Assembly: GCF_946480305.1 (NCBI RefSeq)
Contig: NZ_CAMLJQ010000045.1
Location: 1-36,463, forward strand
From: an uncultured Caldimonas sp.
GTDB lineage: Bacteria; Pseudomonadota; Gammaproteobacteria; Burkholderiales; Burkholderiaceae
Length of the DNA stretch: 36,463 nucleotides
Reading direction: 5' to 3'
Below, piece by piece: positions 9,499 to 18,599 of the stretch (position 1 is its first letter; each line of letters starts with the position of its first letter). Both the position numbers and the translations under genes were made by a program. Under the pieces are notes generated by a model that was given only the letters and a program-made list of their open reading frames with translations, searched no databases and was not told the origin of the DNA.

Positions 9499-9872
9499 AC
9501 GACTACATCGACCTCGGCGAACGCGACCGGCAGCTGAAGACGATCGGTGTCGTCAGCTATCTGTTGCACGCCATCGTTGCGGTCGCGGCGCTCGTGCCCG
9601 GCGTGCAGGCGAGCATCGTGCTGCTGGTGATCGCCTTCGTGCTCGATCTCGTCAAGAAGGACGACGCCGTCGGCACCTGGCAGGAGTCTCACTTCCAGTG
9701 GCGCATCCGCACAGTGTTGTGGGCCGGCGGCCTCTACCTGCTCACCTCGCCGCTGTGGTTGCTGCTGCTCGCGCCCGGCTGGATCGCGTGGTCCGTGATT
9801 TCCATCTGGTTTCTGTACCGCATCGTGCGCGGCTGGTTGAACCTCAACGAGAATCGCCCGATCCAACCCTGA
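9495..9872 (+). CDS. Small membrane protein, DUF4870-like
   Basis: A 125-residue protein with a hydrophilic N-terminus ([15 protein letters not shown]) and about three transmembrane helices, at roughly 16-35, 38-52 and 75-112, ending in a short polar tail. The pattern resembles the predicted membrane proteins of the DUF4870/COG3671 type, whose function is unknown. The start is GTG at 9495 overlapping the hisE stop (GTGA), which implies translational coupling. It lies between hisE and hinT, an arrangement I recall from other Burkholderiales. I cannot assign a function. Confidence 0.85.
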   Translation: MNDYIDLGERDRQLKTIGVVSYLLHAIVAVAALVPGVQASIVLLVIAFVLDLVKKDDAVGTWQESHFQWRIRTVLWAGGLYLLTSPLWLLLLAPGWIAWSVISIWFLYRIVRGWLNLNENRPIQP

Positions 9873-9886
9873 GCGTTGACATCCGC

Positions 9887-10234
9887 ATGAGCCACGACCC
9901 CCACTGCATTTTTTGCAAGATCGTTGCCGGGCAGATCCCGTCGAAAAAGGTCTACGAGGACGAAGAGCTCTTCGCCTTCCATGACATCCGCCCGCATGCG
10001 CCGGTGCACTTCATGATCATCCCGAAGCTGCACGTCCCGTCGCTGAACGAGGCCACGGCCGAGCACCAGGCGCTGCTGGGGCGCATCCTGACGCTGGCGC
10101 CGAGGCTTGCGCGCGAGCAGGGAGCGACCAACGGCTTCCGCACTGTCATCAATACGGGTGTCGACGGCGGGCAGGAGGTCTACCATCTTCACGTTCACGT
10201 CATGGGCGGCCCGCGGCCCTGGAATGTGGGCTGA
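9887..10234 (+). CDS. hinT: Histidine triad (HIT) nucleotide-binding protein
   Basis: Purine nucleoside phosphoramidase of the HinT branch. The 115-residue product has an N-terminal CIFCKIVAG segment with two cysteines, a feature of zinc-binding HIT proteins, and the catalytic triad motif HLHVH at 100-104 followed by VMGGPRPW. The ATG at 9887 starts 14 nt after the preceding stop. The gene precedes tatA, and this hinT-tatABC order is familiar in beta- and gammaproteobacteria. Confidence 0.94.
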   Translation: MSHDPHCIFCKIVAGQIPSKKVYEDEELFAFHDIRPHAPVHFMIIPKLHVPSLNEATAEHQALLGRILTLAPRLAREQGATNGFRTVINTGVDGGQEVYHLHVHVMGGPRPWNVG

Positions 10235-10268
10235 ACGTAAAATTCGCATCTGTCGTTAGGAGAAAGAC

Positions 10269-10502
10269 ATGGGTTCCTTCAGCATCTGGCACTGGTTGAT
10301 CGTGCTGTTGATCGTCGTGCTGGTGTTTGGCACCAAGAAGCTCAAGAACATGGGCTCCGATCTCGGAGGCGCCGTCAAGGGCTTCAAGGACGGCATGCGC
10401 GACGGCTCCGCCAGCGATGCCGCGGCGCCCACGCAGCAGGTCACCAGCGAGAAATCGGCCGACAAGTCGACCATCGACGTCGAAGCCAAGACCAAGTCCT
10501 GA
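10269..10502 (+). CDS. tatA: Twin-arginine translocase subunit TatA
   Basis: Pore-forming subunit of the Tat system, which exports folded proteins. The 77-residue product has a short periplasmic N-terminus, one membrane helix ([15 protein letters not shown], about 7-21), the hinge [23 protein letters not shown] that starts the amphipathic helix, and a polar tail. A good Shine-Dalgarno AGGAGAAA lies just before the ATG. The 66-bp gap to tatB holds no obvious terminator. Confidence 0.96.
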   Translation: MGSFSIWHWLIVLLIVVLVFGTKKLKNMGSDLGGAVKGFKDGMRDGSASDAAAPTQQVTSEKSADKSTIDVEAKTKS

Positions 10503-10568
10503 CACCTCTTGTGCCTGTGGCCGGCGTGAGCGTCCCGCCCGCGCCGGTTCGGCCTTTTCCCTTGTTCC

Positions 10569-11051
10569 ATGATTGATTTCGGCTTTGACAAGCTGGCCCT
10601 GATCGGGGCGGTGGCGTTGATCGTCATCGGCCCCGAGAAGCTGCCCCGGGTCGCCCGCACGGTCGGGCACCTGCTGGGCAAGGCGCAGCGTTACGTGGCC
10701 GACGTCAAGGCCGAGGTGAACCGGTCGATCGAGCTCGACGAGCTCAAGAAGATGAAGACCGAGTTCGAGGACGCCGCGCGCAACGTCGAGCAGGAGGTCT
10801 CGAAGGCGACCGGAGACTTCGAGAAAGCCTGGACCGACGCGACCGGCAGCACCGGCGCGATCGAGCAGGACGGCGGCTGGCAGCCGCCACCGCCCGAATA
10901 CAAGCACCCCAAGAAGAACTGGCGGCTCAAGCGCGGCGCGACGCCCCAGTGGTACAAGCAGCGGCAGGGCGTGCGCACCCACGTGCAGTCCGGCGCGGCC
11001 CGCGTGGCGCGGTTCCGGCCGCGCAGGCCGTCATCGAAAGCGGGCTCGTGA
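10569..11051 (+). CDS. tatB: Twin-arginine translocase subunit TatB
   Basis: Substrate-receptor partner of TatC. The 160-residue protein begins [31 protein letters not shown]: one membrane helix, then the TatB-typical Gly-Pro-Glu-Lys-Leu-Pro hinge and a long amphipathic, charged helix to about residue 90. The C-terminal part is basic and proline-rich. The stop overlaps the tatC GTG (GTGA). Confidence 0.95.
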   Translation: MIDFGFDKLALIGAVALIVIGPEKLPRVARTVGHLLGKAQRYVADVKAEVNRSIELDELKKMKTEFEDAARNVEQEVSKATGDFEKAWTDATGSTGAIEQDGGWQPPPPEYKHPKKNWRLKRGATPQWYKQRQGVRTHVQSGAARVARFRPRRPSSKAGS

Positions 11052-11842
11052 GCCAGAAACCCTCCCCAGACCAGCCCGACGAACTCGAGGGCACCGAACA
11101 ACCGTTCGTCTCCCACCTGATCGAGTTGCGGGACCGCCTGATCCGCGCGCTCATTGCCGTGGGCATCGTGTTCGGCGTGCTGTTCGTGTGGCCGAGCCCG
11201 GCGGGGCTCTATGACCTGCTCGCCGCGCCGCTGGTTGCGCACCTGCCGCAGGGCAGCACGCTGATCGCCACCAACGTGATCTCGCCGTTCATCGTGCCCC
11301 TGAAGATCACGCTGATGGCGGCTTTCCTGATCGCCCTGCCCGTGGTGTTGTACCAGGTGTGGGCCTTCGTCGCGCCGGGGCTGTACACGCACGAGAAGAA
11401 GCTGGTGCTGCCGCTGGTGATCTCGAGCACGATTCTGTTCCTGGCGGGCGTGGCGTTCTGCTATTTCTTCGTCTTCGGGCAGGTGTTCAAGTTCATCCAG
11501 AGCTTTGCGCCCAAAAGCATCACGGCGGCGCCGGACATCGAGGCCTACCTCAGCTTCGTGATGACGATGTTCATCGCCTTCGGCCTGGCGTTCGAGGTGC
11601 CGATCGCCGTGGTCGTGCTGGCGCGCCTGGGCATGGTCAGCATCGAGAAGCTGAAGGCCTTCCGCAGCTACTTCATCGTCGTGGCGTTCATCATCGCGGC
11701 GGTCGTGACGCCGCCGGACGTGATCTCGCAGCTCGCGCTGGCGATCCCGATGTGCCTGCTCTACGAGGCCGGCATCTGGGCCGCGCAGATCTTCATCAAG
11801 CACACCCGGGCACCGGACGCCGAAGAAGACCCCGCCGCGTGA
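11048..11842 (+). CDS. tatC: Twin-arginine translocase subunit TatC
   Basis: Six-helix inner-membrane receptor for twin-arginine signal peptides. The 264-residue product has the conserved cytoplasmic N-terminal motif [13 protein letters not shown], the [12 protein letters not shown] segment after the second helix, and [20 protein letters not shown] near the C-terminus. The start is GTG at 11048 overlapping the tatB stop; the open frame upstream lies within tatB. It is the last gene of the long plus-strand run and converges on the protease gene. Confidence 0.95.
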   Translation: MSQKPSPDQPDELEGTEQPFVSHLIELRDRLIRALIAVGIVFGVLFVWPSPAGLYDLLAAPLVAHLPQGSTLIATNVISPFIVPLKITLMAAFLIALPVVLYQVWAFVAPGLYTHEKKLVLPLVISSTILFLAGVAFCYFFVFGQVFKFIQSFAPKSITAAPDIEAYLSFVMTMFIAFGLAFEVPIAVVVLARLGMVSIEKLKAFRSYFIVVAFIIAAVVTPPDVISQLALAIPMCLLYEAGIWAAQIFIKHTRAPDAEEDPAA

Positions 11843-11847
11843 GCCGG

Positions 11848-11868
11848 TGCGGCCGGCCCGCGGCCGCA
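11848..11868. terminator. Possible bidirectional hairpin between tatC and the protease gene
   Basis: Seven-base arms TGCGGCC and GGCCGCA with a 7-nt loop lie in the 30-bp gap between two converging genes. No proper U-tract follows on either strand, so intrinsic termination is uncertain. Confidence 0.35.
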
Positions 11869-11872
11869 GGTT

Positions 11873-13015
11873 TCAGCGCAGGCGTCGCTGCACCTGGGGC
11901 CTCTGCGCGACCGTGACCTTCAGCGCAACCGATTCGTCCCCGCGCTGAACACCGATCTCGGCTTCGCTGCCGGGCTTCAGCTCGGCGACGGCGTTGAGCA
12001 GTTGCACGGTGCTCTTCACCGGCTTGCCCGCCACCTCGACCACCACGTCACCCGGCCGCACGCCGGCCTGCTGGGCAGGCCCGCCCTGCAGCACGCCGGT
12101 GATCAGCACGCCTTCCTTGACCGGCAGATTGAACGTCTCCGCCATTTCGGGCGTCAGGTCCTGCGGCTCGACGCCGATCCAGCCGCGGGTGACCCGGCCG
12201 TCGCGGATGAGGCTTTCCATCACCTGCCTCGCCGTCGATGCGGGAATCGCGAAGCCGATGCCCATGCTGCCGCCCGAGCGGGAGTAGATGGCGGTGTTGA
12301 TGCCCATCAGGTTGCCGCCGGCATCGACGAGCGCGCCGCCCGAATTGCCCGGGTTGATCGCGGCATCCGTCTGGATGAAGTTCTCGAAGGTGTTGATGCC
12401 GAGCTGATTGCGGCCGAGCGCGCTGACGATGCCGGAGGTCACCGTCTGCCCCACGCCGAAAGGATTGCCGATGGCGAGCACCACATCGCCCACCTCCAAT
12501 GCGTCGGAGTCGCCGAACGTGATGGCGGGCAGCTTGTCGAGATCGATCTTCAGCACGGCGAGGTCGGTTTCCGGGTCGCTCCCGACCACCTTGCCGCTGG
12601 TCTTGCGGCCGTCGCTCAGCATCACCTCGATGTCGTCGGCGCCTTCGATGACGTGGTTGTTGGTCAGCACGTAGCCTTCGGACGACACGATCACGCCTGA
12701 ACCGAGGCCGGTCTGCGGCTGGCCGCCCTGATCGCCGAAGAAGAAGCGGAACCACGGGTCTTCCGCCTGCGGGTTGCGGGAGGGCGCCTTGCTGGTGGCG
12801 ATGTTGACGACCGCGGGCGAGGCGCGCTTTGCCGCCCCCGAATACGTGGTTGCACCTGCCGCCGCCGGAAGGGCCGGGGCTTCGGTGATCGAGATGGCCG
12901 GGACCACGCTCGAGGGATTGCGTTGCAGCCACTCGGGCTTGAGCGTGGCGACCACGAAGAGAGCCGCGACGGCGACCGTGACGGCTTGCGAGAAAATCAG
13001 CCAGGTTTTGCGCAT
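11873..13015 (-). CDS. Membrane-anchored trypsin-like serine protease with one PDZ domain (DegS/AlgW-like)
   Basis: Periplasmic S1C/HtrA family protease. The 380-residue product has an N-terminal membrane anchor (about 5-24), a linker, and a chymotrypsin-fold domain with triad His121 (LTNNHVIEG), Asp151 (DLAVLKID) and Ser225 (NPGNSGGALV). A single PDZ domain follows at about 280-370. One PDZ plus an anchor rather than a cleaved signal resembles DegS or AlgW, which cut anti-sigma factors in envelope stress, rather than the two-PDZ DegP. No rseA-like substrate lies nearby, so the role is inferred. The start at 13015 is chosen because it begins the anchor; the frame is open to 13090 but would run into the divergent Nif3 gene. 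The two start codons are only 13 bp apart. Confidence 0.92.
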   Translation of the reverse strand: MRKTWLIFSQAVTVAVAALFVVATLKPEWLQRNPSSVVPAISITEAPALPAAAGATTYSGAAKRASPAVVNIATSKAPSRNPQAEDPWFRFFFGDQGGQPQTGLGSGVIVSSEGYVLTNNHVIEGADDIEVMLSDGRKTSGKVVGSDPETDLAVLKIDLDKLPAITFGDSDALEVGDVVLAIGNPFGVGQTVTSGIVSALGRNQLGINTFENFIQTDAAINPGNSGGALVDAGGNLMGINTAIYSRSGGSMGIGFAIPASTARQVMESLIRDGRVTRGWIGVEPQDLTPEMAETFNLPVKEGVLITGVLQGGPAQQAGVRPGDVVVEVAGKPVKSTVQLLNAVAELKPGSEAEIGVQRGDESVALKVTVAQRPQVQRRLR

Positions 13016-13028
13016 AAGGACTTGCCAG

Positions 13029-13778
13029 ATGATCCACCGCGAAGAAATGGACGCGTACTTGAAAGGCCTGCTGGCGGTGGACCGGTTCAAGGATTATGGG
13101 CCGAACGGCCTGCAAGTTGAGGGCAAGCCCGAGGTTCGCAAGCTCGTGAGCGGCGTGACCGCGAGCCTGGCATTGATCGAGGCTGCCATAGAGGCCGGTG
13201 CGGACGCGATCCTGGTCCATCATGGTCTGTTCTGGCGCGGCCAGGACGGGCGCGTCACCGGCTGGATGAAAAAGCGTCTGCAACGCCTGCTCGTCGCGGA
13301 CGTGAACCTGTTCGCCTATCACCTGCCGCTCGACGCCCACCCGGACCTGGGCAACAACGCCCAACTCGGCCAGAAGTTGAAGCTCACCATCGACTCGCGT
13401 TTCGGCGAACAGGACCTTGGCTGCATCGGGTCGCCCGCGCAGCCGCTCACGATGGCGGCACTGACGGCGCTGTTGCAATACAGGCTGAACCGCCCGCCGG
13501 TGATGGTCGAGGGCGACGGCCGGCCGATCCGGCGCGTCGCCTGGTGCACCGGCGGCGCCCAGGGCTATTTCGAGGCGGCCATCGCTGCCGGCGCGGACGC
13601 CTACATCACCGGCGAAATCTCCGAACCGCAGGCGCACTATGCGCGCGAGTCGGGCGTCGCCTACTTCGCCTGCGGTCACCATGCCACCGAGCGCTACGGC
13701 GCGCCCGCGGTGGCGGCGCACGTGGCGTCGCATTTCGGCATCGAGCACCAGTTCATCGACGTGGACAACCCTGCATGA
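13029..13778 (+). CDS. Nif3-like dinuclear metal centre protein
   Basis: Member of the Nif3/DUF34 family (E. coli YbgI), dimetal proteins often reported as GTP cyclohydrolase I type 2-like, with an unsettled biological role. The 249-residue product has the expected metal-binding motifs: ILVHHGLFW near 60, AYHLPLDAHPDLGNN near 100, and FACGHHATERYG near 220. The start at 13029 has a good AAGGA at 13016-13020. The gene diverges from the protease gene with a 13-bp gap, so its promoter must overlap that coding sequence. The stop overlaps the pdxA ATGA. Confidence 0.93.
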   Translation: MIHREEMDAYLKGLLAVDRFKDYGPNGLQVEGKPEVRKLVSGVTASLALIEAAIEAGADAILVHHGLFWRGQDGRVTGWMKKRLQRLLVADVNLFAYHLPLDAHPDLGNNAQLGQKLKLTIDSRFGEQDLGCIGSPAQPLTMAALTALLQYRLNRPPVMVEGDGRPIRRVAWCTGGAQGYFEAAIAAGADAYITGEISEPQAHYARESGVAYFACGHHATERYGAPAVAAHVASHFGIEHQFIDVDNPA

Positions 13779-14788
13779 CCAACCCAGCACCCCGGCCTCT
13801 GGCCATCACGATGGGCGATCCGGCAGGCATCGGCCCCGAGATCGTCGCCAAGGCATTCCTCGCAGGAACGGCCCGCCACGCCATCGTACTGGGCGACGTG
13901 GGCGTGATGCGGCGTGCGGCGCAATGCATCGGCGGCTTGCTGCCGGTGGCCGTGCTCGACCGTATCGAGGACGTCGATGCGGTGCCGCCTGCCTGCATCC
14001 CGGTGCTGCCGGTGGTCGAGATGCAGCAGTTGCCGGCTTTCGGCGCGATCGACGCCTCAGCCGGCGCCGCCGCGCATGCGTGCATCCGCACTGCTGCAAC
14101 GATGGCCTTGGCCGGCGAGGTCGCGGCCGTGGTGACCGCCCCGATCCACAAGGAAGCACTGGCCGCCGCAGGCGTCGGCTACCCTGGCCATACCGAGATG
14201 CTGCAGGCCTATGCCGGCGCCGCGGACGTGAGGATGATGCTCGCCAACGATGAGCTGAAGACCGTGCTGGTGACGATCCACATGGCCTTGCGGCGGGCCA
14301 TCGACGACGTGACGTTCGACAACGTGCTGCAGACCCTGCGCATTGCGCATCGCAGCGCCGCGCTGTGGGGCCAGCCGCAACCGCGCATCGCGGTGGCTGG
14401 GCTCAATCCGCACGCAGGGGAGGGGGGGCTGTTCGGCGACGAGGAGTTGCGCATCATCGGGCCTGCCATCGATGCGGCCCGGGCGGAGGGGATCGATGCC
14501 CGCGGCCCCTATGCGCCCGACACGGTGTTCATGCGCGCGCGCAACACGCTCGATCACCCAGGTGAATTCGATCTCGTGATCTCGATGTACCACGACCAGG
14601 GCTTGATCCCGGTGAAGTACCTCGGCGTGGAGCGCGGCGTGAACGTCACGCTGGGCCTGCCTTTCGTGCGCACGAGCCCGGATCACGGCACGGCGTTCGA
14701 CCTGGCCGGGACGGGCAGGGCCGACCCGGCAAGCCTGATGGCGGCCGTCGAGATGGCGCGCAGGCTGGCCGGCTGCGCGCAAGGTTGA
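13775..14788 (+). CDS. pdxA: 4-hydroxythreonine-4-phosphate dehydrogenase
   Basis: NAD(P)-dependent enzyme of pyridoxal 5'-phosphate synthesis (DXP-dependent route). The 337-residue product has the N-terminal ITMGDPAGIGPEI motif, HKEAL and PGHTEML substrate motifs, and the three metal-binding histidines His169 (TIHMAL), His213 (NPHAGEGG) and His273 (MYHDQG). The ATG at 13775 overlaps the Nif3 stop. It converges on hslU with only 6 bp between stops and no visible terminator. Confidence 0.96.
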   Translation: MTNPAPRPLAITMGDPAGIGPEIVAKAFLAGTARHAIVLGDVGVMRRAAQCIGGLLPVAVLDRIEDVDAVPPACIPVLPVVEMQQLPAFGAIDASAGAAAHACIRTAATMALAGEVAAVVTAPIHKEALAAAGVGYPGHTEMLQAYAGAADVRMMLANDELKTVLVTIHMALRRAIDDVTFDNVLQTLRIAHRSAALWGQPQPRIAVAGLNPHAGEGGLFGDEELRIIGPAIDAARAEGIDARGPYAPDTVFMRARNTLDHPGEFDLVISMYHDQGLIPVKYLGVERGVNVTLGLPFVRTSPDHGTAFDLAGTGRADPASLMAAVEMARRLAGCAQG

Positions 14789-14794
14789 GCCGCG

Positions 14795-16126
14795 TCAGAG
14801 GATGTAGCGCGACAGGTCTTCGTTCTTCGACAGCTCGGCGAGCCGGGCGTCCACGTACGCTGCATCCACCGTCACGGTCTGCCCGCTCAGCCTGGTGGCG
14901 TCGAACGACACTTCATCGAGCAGGCGCTCCATCACGGTGGACAGGCGACGTGCTCCGATGTTCTCGGTGCGCTCGTTCACGTCGTATGCGATCTGCGCCA
15001 GACGGCGGATGCCTTCGGCGGTGAACTCCAGCGTCAACCCTTCTGTGGCCAGCAGGGCCTGATATTGCAGCGTCAGGTTGGCGTGCGTCTGCGTCAGGAT
15101 GGCTTCGAAGTCGTCGACCGACAGCGAGCCGAGTTCGACGCGGATCGGGAAACGGCCCTGCAGTTCGGGGATCAGGTCGCTCGGCTTGCTGAGGTGGAAG
15201 GCGCCGGAGGCGATGAACAGGATGTGATCCGTCTTCACCATGCCGTACTTGGTGTTGACGGTGGTGCCTTCGACCAGCGGCAGCAGGTCCCGTTGCACGC
15301 CCTGGCGTGACACATCAGCGCCGCTGACGTCGGAGCGCGAGGCCACCTTGTCGATCTCGTCGATGAAGACGATACCGTTCTGCTCGGCGTTGGCCAGCGC
15401 CTGCGTCTTCACCTCGTCCTCGTTGAGCAGCTTCGCGGCTTCCTCGTCGACCAGCAGCTTCATCGCCTCGGCGATCTTGAGCTTGCGCGTCTTGCGCTTG
15501 CCGCCACCGAGGTTGGCGAACATGCCGCGCAACTGCTCGGTCATCTCTTCCATGCCGGGCGGGCCCATGATCTCGAGCGACGGCTTCACGTCGGCCACGT
15601 CGATCTCGATTTCCTTGTCGTCGAGCGTGCCCTCGCGCAGGCGCTTGCGCATGGTCTGGCGGGCGGTGTTGTCAGGCGTCTGGGAGGGCGCCAGGCCGAA
15701 ATCGCCGCGCGGCGGCGGCACCAGCGCGTCGAGTACCCGCTCCTCGGCGGCGTCTTCGGCCCGCGAGCGCACCTTGCGCATCTCGGTCTCGCGGGTCTGT
15801 TTCACGGCCATGTCGACCAGGTCGCGGATGATGGAGTCGACGTCCTTGCCCACGTAGCCCACTTCGGTGAACTTGGTCGCCTCGACCTTGATGAACGGGG
15901 CGTCGGCCAGCTTGGCGAGGCGGCGTGCGATCTCGGTCTTGCCCACGCCGGTGGGGCCGATCATCAGGATGTTCTTCGGCGTGATCTCGGCGCGCAGCTT
16001 CTCGTCGACCTGCTGCCGGCGCCAGCGGTTGCGCAGCGCGATCGCCACGGCACGCTTGGCCTGGGCCTGCCCCACGATGTGACGGTCGAGTTCGGAGACG
16101 ATCTCCTGCGGGGTCATCGCACTCAT
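14795..16126 (-). CDS. hslU: ATP-dependent protease ATPase subunit HslU
   Basis: AAA+ unfoldase that feeds substrates to the HslV peptidase. From the ATG at 16126 ([20 protein letters not shown]) the product is 443 residues, the same length as E. coli HslU. Walker A is GPTGVGKT with Lys63, and Walker B is IVFIDEIDK near 255. The sequence ends in the LSRYIL tail, which in this family inserts into HslV. The frame is open to 16165, but the extra residues are not family-like. It lies 72 bp downstream of hslV and is presumably co-transcribed. Confidence 0.97.
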   Translation of the reverse strand: MSAMTPQEIVSELDRHIVGQAQAKRAVAIALRNRWRRQQVDEKLRAEITPKNILMIGPTGVGKTEIARRLAKLADAPFIKVEATKFTEVGYVGKDVDSIIRDLVDMAVKQTRETEMRKVRSRAEDAAEERVLDALVPPPRGDFGLAPSQTPDNTARQTMRKRLREGTLDDKEIEIDVADVKPSLEIMGPPGMEEMTEQLRGMFANLGGGKRKTRKLKIAEAMKLLVDEEAAKLLNEDEVKTQALANAEQNGIVFIDEIDKVASRSDVSGADVSRQGVQRDLLPLVEGTTVNTKYGMVKTDHILFIASGAFHLSKPSDLIPELQGRFPIRVELGSLSVDDFEAILTQTHANLTLQYQALLATEGLTLEFTAEGIRRLAQIAYDVNERTENIGARRLSTVMERLLDEVSFDATRLSGQTVTVDAAYVDARLAELSKNEDLSRYIL

Positions 16127-16198
16127 GCGGATGCCTTTCTCTGGCTTGTCTGTTGACGGATGCACAACGTCGAGCGAGGCGACGTCGGGACCCGGGCT

Positions 16199-16735
16199 TC
16201 AGCCCAGCGTCTCGATGGTGTGGTTCTGGTTGGTGTAGATGCACAGGTCGCCGGCGATCTCGAGCGACTTCTTGACGATGTCCTTCGGGGCCAGTTCCGT
16301 GTGGTCGAGCAGCGCGCGCGCGGCCGCCTGGGCGTAGCCGCCGCCGGAGCCGATGGCGATGAGGCCGTACTCGGGCTCGAGCACGTCACCGTTGCCGGTG
16401 ATGATCAGCGAGGTTTCGCGGTCTGCCACGGCGAGCATGGCTTCGAGCCGGCGCAGCACGCGGTCGGTGCGCCAGTCCTTCGTCAGCTCGATCGCGGCGC
16501 GCGTGAGGTGGCCCTGGTGCTTCTCGAGCTTGGCTTCAAAGCGTTCGAACAGAGTGAACGCGTCGGCGGTCGCGCCAGCGAAGCCGGCGAGCACGTGGTC
16601 GCGGTACAGCTTGCGCACCTTGCGGGCCGAGGCTTTGACGACGATGGAGCCGAGCGTGACCTGCCCGTCGCCGCCGAGCGCGACGACGTTGCCCCGGCGC
16701 GCGCTCACGATGGTGGTGCCGTGATAGGAATCCAT
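16199..16735 (-). CDS. hslV: ATP-dependent protease peptidase subunit HslV
   Basis: Threonine peptidase of the HslUV complex. The 178-residue product begins [15 protein letters not shown]; the propeptide before the first Thr of GTTIV should be removed to expose the catalytic Thr7. GDGQVTLG and the later [14 protein letters not shown] motif are present. The start at 16735 is preferred over the open frame to 16789 because homology begins there. A sigma-32-like promoter lies just upstream at 16745-16772, in line with the heat-shock control known for hslVU. Confidence 0.96.
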   Translation of the reverse strand: MDSYHGTTIVSARRGNVVALGGDGQVTLGSIVVKASARKVRKLYRDHVLAGFAGATADAFTLFERFEAKLEKHQGHLTRAAIELTKDWRTDRVLRRLEAMLAVADRETSLIITGNGDVLEPEYGLIAIGSGGGYAQAAARALLDHTELAPKDIVKKSLEIAGDLCIYTNQNHTIETLG

Positions 16736-16744
16736 AGCGGTCTC

Positions 16745-16772
16745 ACATGAGGTTGAAGCCCGGCGGTTCAAG
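16745..16772 (-). promoter_or_regulatory. Sigma-32-like (heat shock) promoter of hslVU
   Basis: On the minus strand CTTGAA (16772-16767), a 14-nt spacer and CCTCATGT (16752-16745) match the sigma-32 consensus CTTGAA / CCCCATNT at an accepted spacing; the -10 differs at one position. The -10 ends 9 nt before the hslV ATG, so the 5' leader would be only a few nucleotides. The element lies after the upstream gene's terminator, as expected for an independent unit. Confidence 0.7.
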
Positions 16773-16792
16773 CCGGAAGGGTGACACAAAAA

Positions 16793-16822
16793 GCAAGAAG
16801 GCCCCGCGAGGGGCCTTCTTGC
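16793..16822 (-). terminator. Rho-independent terminator of the dksA / STAS-module unit
   Basis: A perfect 13-bp stem (16793-16805 pairing with 16810-16822) with a 4-nt loop. On the minus strand it is followed by TTTTTGTGT. It lies 26 bp downstream of the STAS-module gene and before the hslV promoter, so it ends transcription from the dksA side. Confidence 0.9.
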
Positions 16823-16847
16823 CGCAGGGGCATCGTGAAGGCCGCAC

Positions 16848-18575
16848 TCAGATGTTGCGCACCTTCACGCGTGCGTGTTCGGTGATGCCCATCGCGCCGA
16901 AGAACAGCGCCACCAGACGGTGCGTTTCCTCGAACTGGATCGTGCGATTTTCGCCCCGACGGTTCAGCACCCAGTTGAGCAGATCGCCGGCGGCGATGAA
17001 ATCCACGCGGATCAGCCGCGTGCAGGCGACCTTGACGATGGCGGCCTTGCCGAGGTTGCGGTCCAGGCCCTTCAGGGTTTCGGAAATGTCGCCCACCAAC
17101 TGGCCGGAGAGCTCGAGCGAGGCCACCTCGATCATTGCCGGGTCGTCCATGATCTGCGACTCGACGAAGCTGGTCGATACGTCGCTGACCACTGACAGCG
17201 GTGCGGTGGAGGTGCTGGCGCGGCCGGCCGCGCCACCCATCTTGACCTGGCACTTTGCGGCTTCCCACGAGGGCGGTGAGACTTCGTAGGTGACGCAGTA
17301 GTCGATCGCTACTTCGTCGAACTGGTCGGGGCGGTTCGCGAGGCGCAGTGTGTCGAGTCGCAGTGCCCAGAACGCGGGGTCAGCGTCTTTCACGCCGGTG
17401 GGAGCAGCGTCCTGCAGCACCTGCAGCAGGTTCTCGCCCGCCATCCAACGCATTTCGAGCGTGTCCTTGGCCCAACTGCGGAACACCTCGCTCAAGTGCG
17501 ATGCGGCTTCTGCGTCAACGCTTTTCAAGGGCGCCCAGTCGAGCACCCAGGGCAGCGGCATCTGCAGCGTCTGCGAGCGCAGGCGCGCGACCGCGTCGAC
17601 GTCCAGGATCTCGGGGCACACCCAGCCGATCTGGCCTTCGAGCTTGGCGGCGGTGGTGGTCGGCGTTTCTTCAGCGGCCGCCTCCGCCACCAACCGTGGC
17701 AGAGAGAACCACTGCGGTGCGGACCATCCGAACTGCTGGGCGTAGTCTAGTGCCAGGCTCTCGAACCGGGGCTGCTGGCCGGTGGCGCGGTACAGGTCGA
17801 ACAGCGCCATCCAGGTTTCGGCATGCTGTGCGCGGCTCGCGCCGGGCTGGATCAGGGCCGAAAGCGATTGCTCGCAGGAATCGAAGTCGGCGTTCGCGAA
17901 GGCGATGACGGCTTCGTCGAGTTCCGGGTCATGGGCGACTTCGTTGACCTCCACCGCGAAGGCGTCGGAGAAGTCGCTGGAATGGCTGCCACCGCGCAGC
18001 AGTGGCGACATGGGTGAAACGCCTTGCGGCGTGCCCTGGGCCGGCGTAGCGGCGGGGGCCGCGTGACCCGCGACCACGGCAGGCTGACCCGGTTCGTCTG
18101 CCCTTGCAGGGGGTTCGGCGGGCGGCTCGAGCCGGATGGGCTCGGTGACCCTGGCATGCAGGCCGCCGGGTTGGGTGGGGGCGTTGTAGAAGGACGAGGA
18201 GCGGCGCGTGCCGATCGATTCGCCGACCATCTGCTGCTCGATCTCGTCGATCTTGGCCTTGACGACGCCGACGTCGGACTTCGCGGGCAGGTCGCGTTCT
18301 TCGTCGAGATTGGAGGTGGCATCGAGCGCGCCGACCGTCGCTTCGGTCAGGCCTTCGCGGCGCACCTTGCGCAGCATGTCGAACTCGCGTTTGCGGACGA
18401 AGTCGTTGCGCCGCTTGCGCTCGATCATCGCCTTCAGCTCCGATTTCGCGTACTCACTTTCACGCGACTCGGCGGTGGCAGAGCTCAGTTCGGCCCAATC
18501 GGTGGTGGGGTTCGCGACGAACCGCACCACCTTGCGCAAGAAGCTGGGGTTTTCTTTGTCTTTCGGGTCCGACAT
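16848..18575 (-). CDS. Uncharacterised protein with two helical + STAS-like modules
   Basis: A 575-residue protein whose function I do not recognise. The N-terminal 130 residues are highly charged and helical (coiled-coil-like), followed by a Pro/Ala-rich linker (about 132-190). The rest looks like a tandem duplication. Module 1 (about 254-390) has a helical part with [19 protein letters not shown] and a STAS-like part with [19 protein letters not shown]. Module 2 (about 402-575) repeats this with [19 protein letters not shown] and [24 protein letters not shown] folds serve in anti-sigma antagonists and in MlaB. There is no signal peptide or membrane segment, so it is probably cytoplasmic. 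It lies 24 bp after dksA and before a strong terminator, which suggests co-transcription with dksA. Confidence 0.85.
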   Translation of the reverse strand: MSDPKDKENPSFLRKVVRFVANPTTDWAELSSATAESRESEYAKSELKAMIERKRRNDFVRKREFDMLRKVRREGLTEATVGALDATSNLDEERDLPAKSDVGVVKAKIDEIEQQMVGESIGTRRSSSFYNAPTQPGGLHARVTEPIRLEPPAEPPARADEPGQPAVVAGHAAPAATPAQGTPQGVSPMSPLLRGGSHSSDFSDAFAVEVNEVAHDPELDEAVIAFANADFDSCEQSLSALIQPGASRAQHAETWMALFDLYRATGQQPRFESLALDYAQQFGWSAPQWFSLPRLVAEAAAEETPTTTAAKLEGQIGWVCPEILDVDAVARLRSQTLQMPLPWVLDWAPLKSVDAEAASHLSEVFRSWAKDTLEMRWMAGENLLQVLQDAAPTGVKDADPAFWALRLDTLRLANRPDQFDEVAIDYCVTYEVSPPSWEAAKCQVKMGGAAGRASTSTAPLSVVSDVSTSFVESQIMDDPAMIEVASLELSGQLVGDISETLKGLDRNLGKAAIVKVACTRLIRVDFIAAGDLLNWVLNRRGENRTIQFEETHRLVALFFGAMGITEHARVKVRNI

Positions 18576-18599
18576 GGCTCGCTGATGCGGTGGGCTCGA

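Noticed and set aside
9876..9881. TTGACA before hinT as a -35 box
   Set aside because: No -10-like hexamer lies at a suitable distance downstream; it falls just before the ATG in a tightly packed operon.
12048..13790. Minus-strand open frame of 580 codons overlapping the protease and Nif3 genes
   Set aside because: Part of it is the protease gene read in the wrong frame and the rest is antisense to Nif3. No coherent domain.
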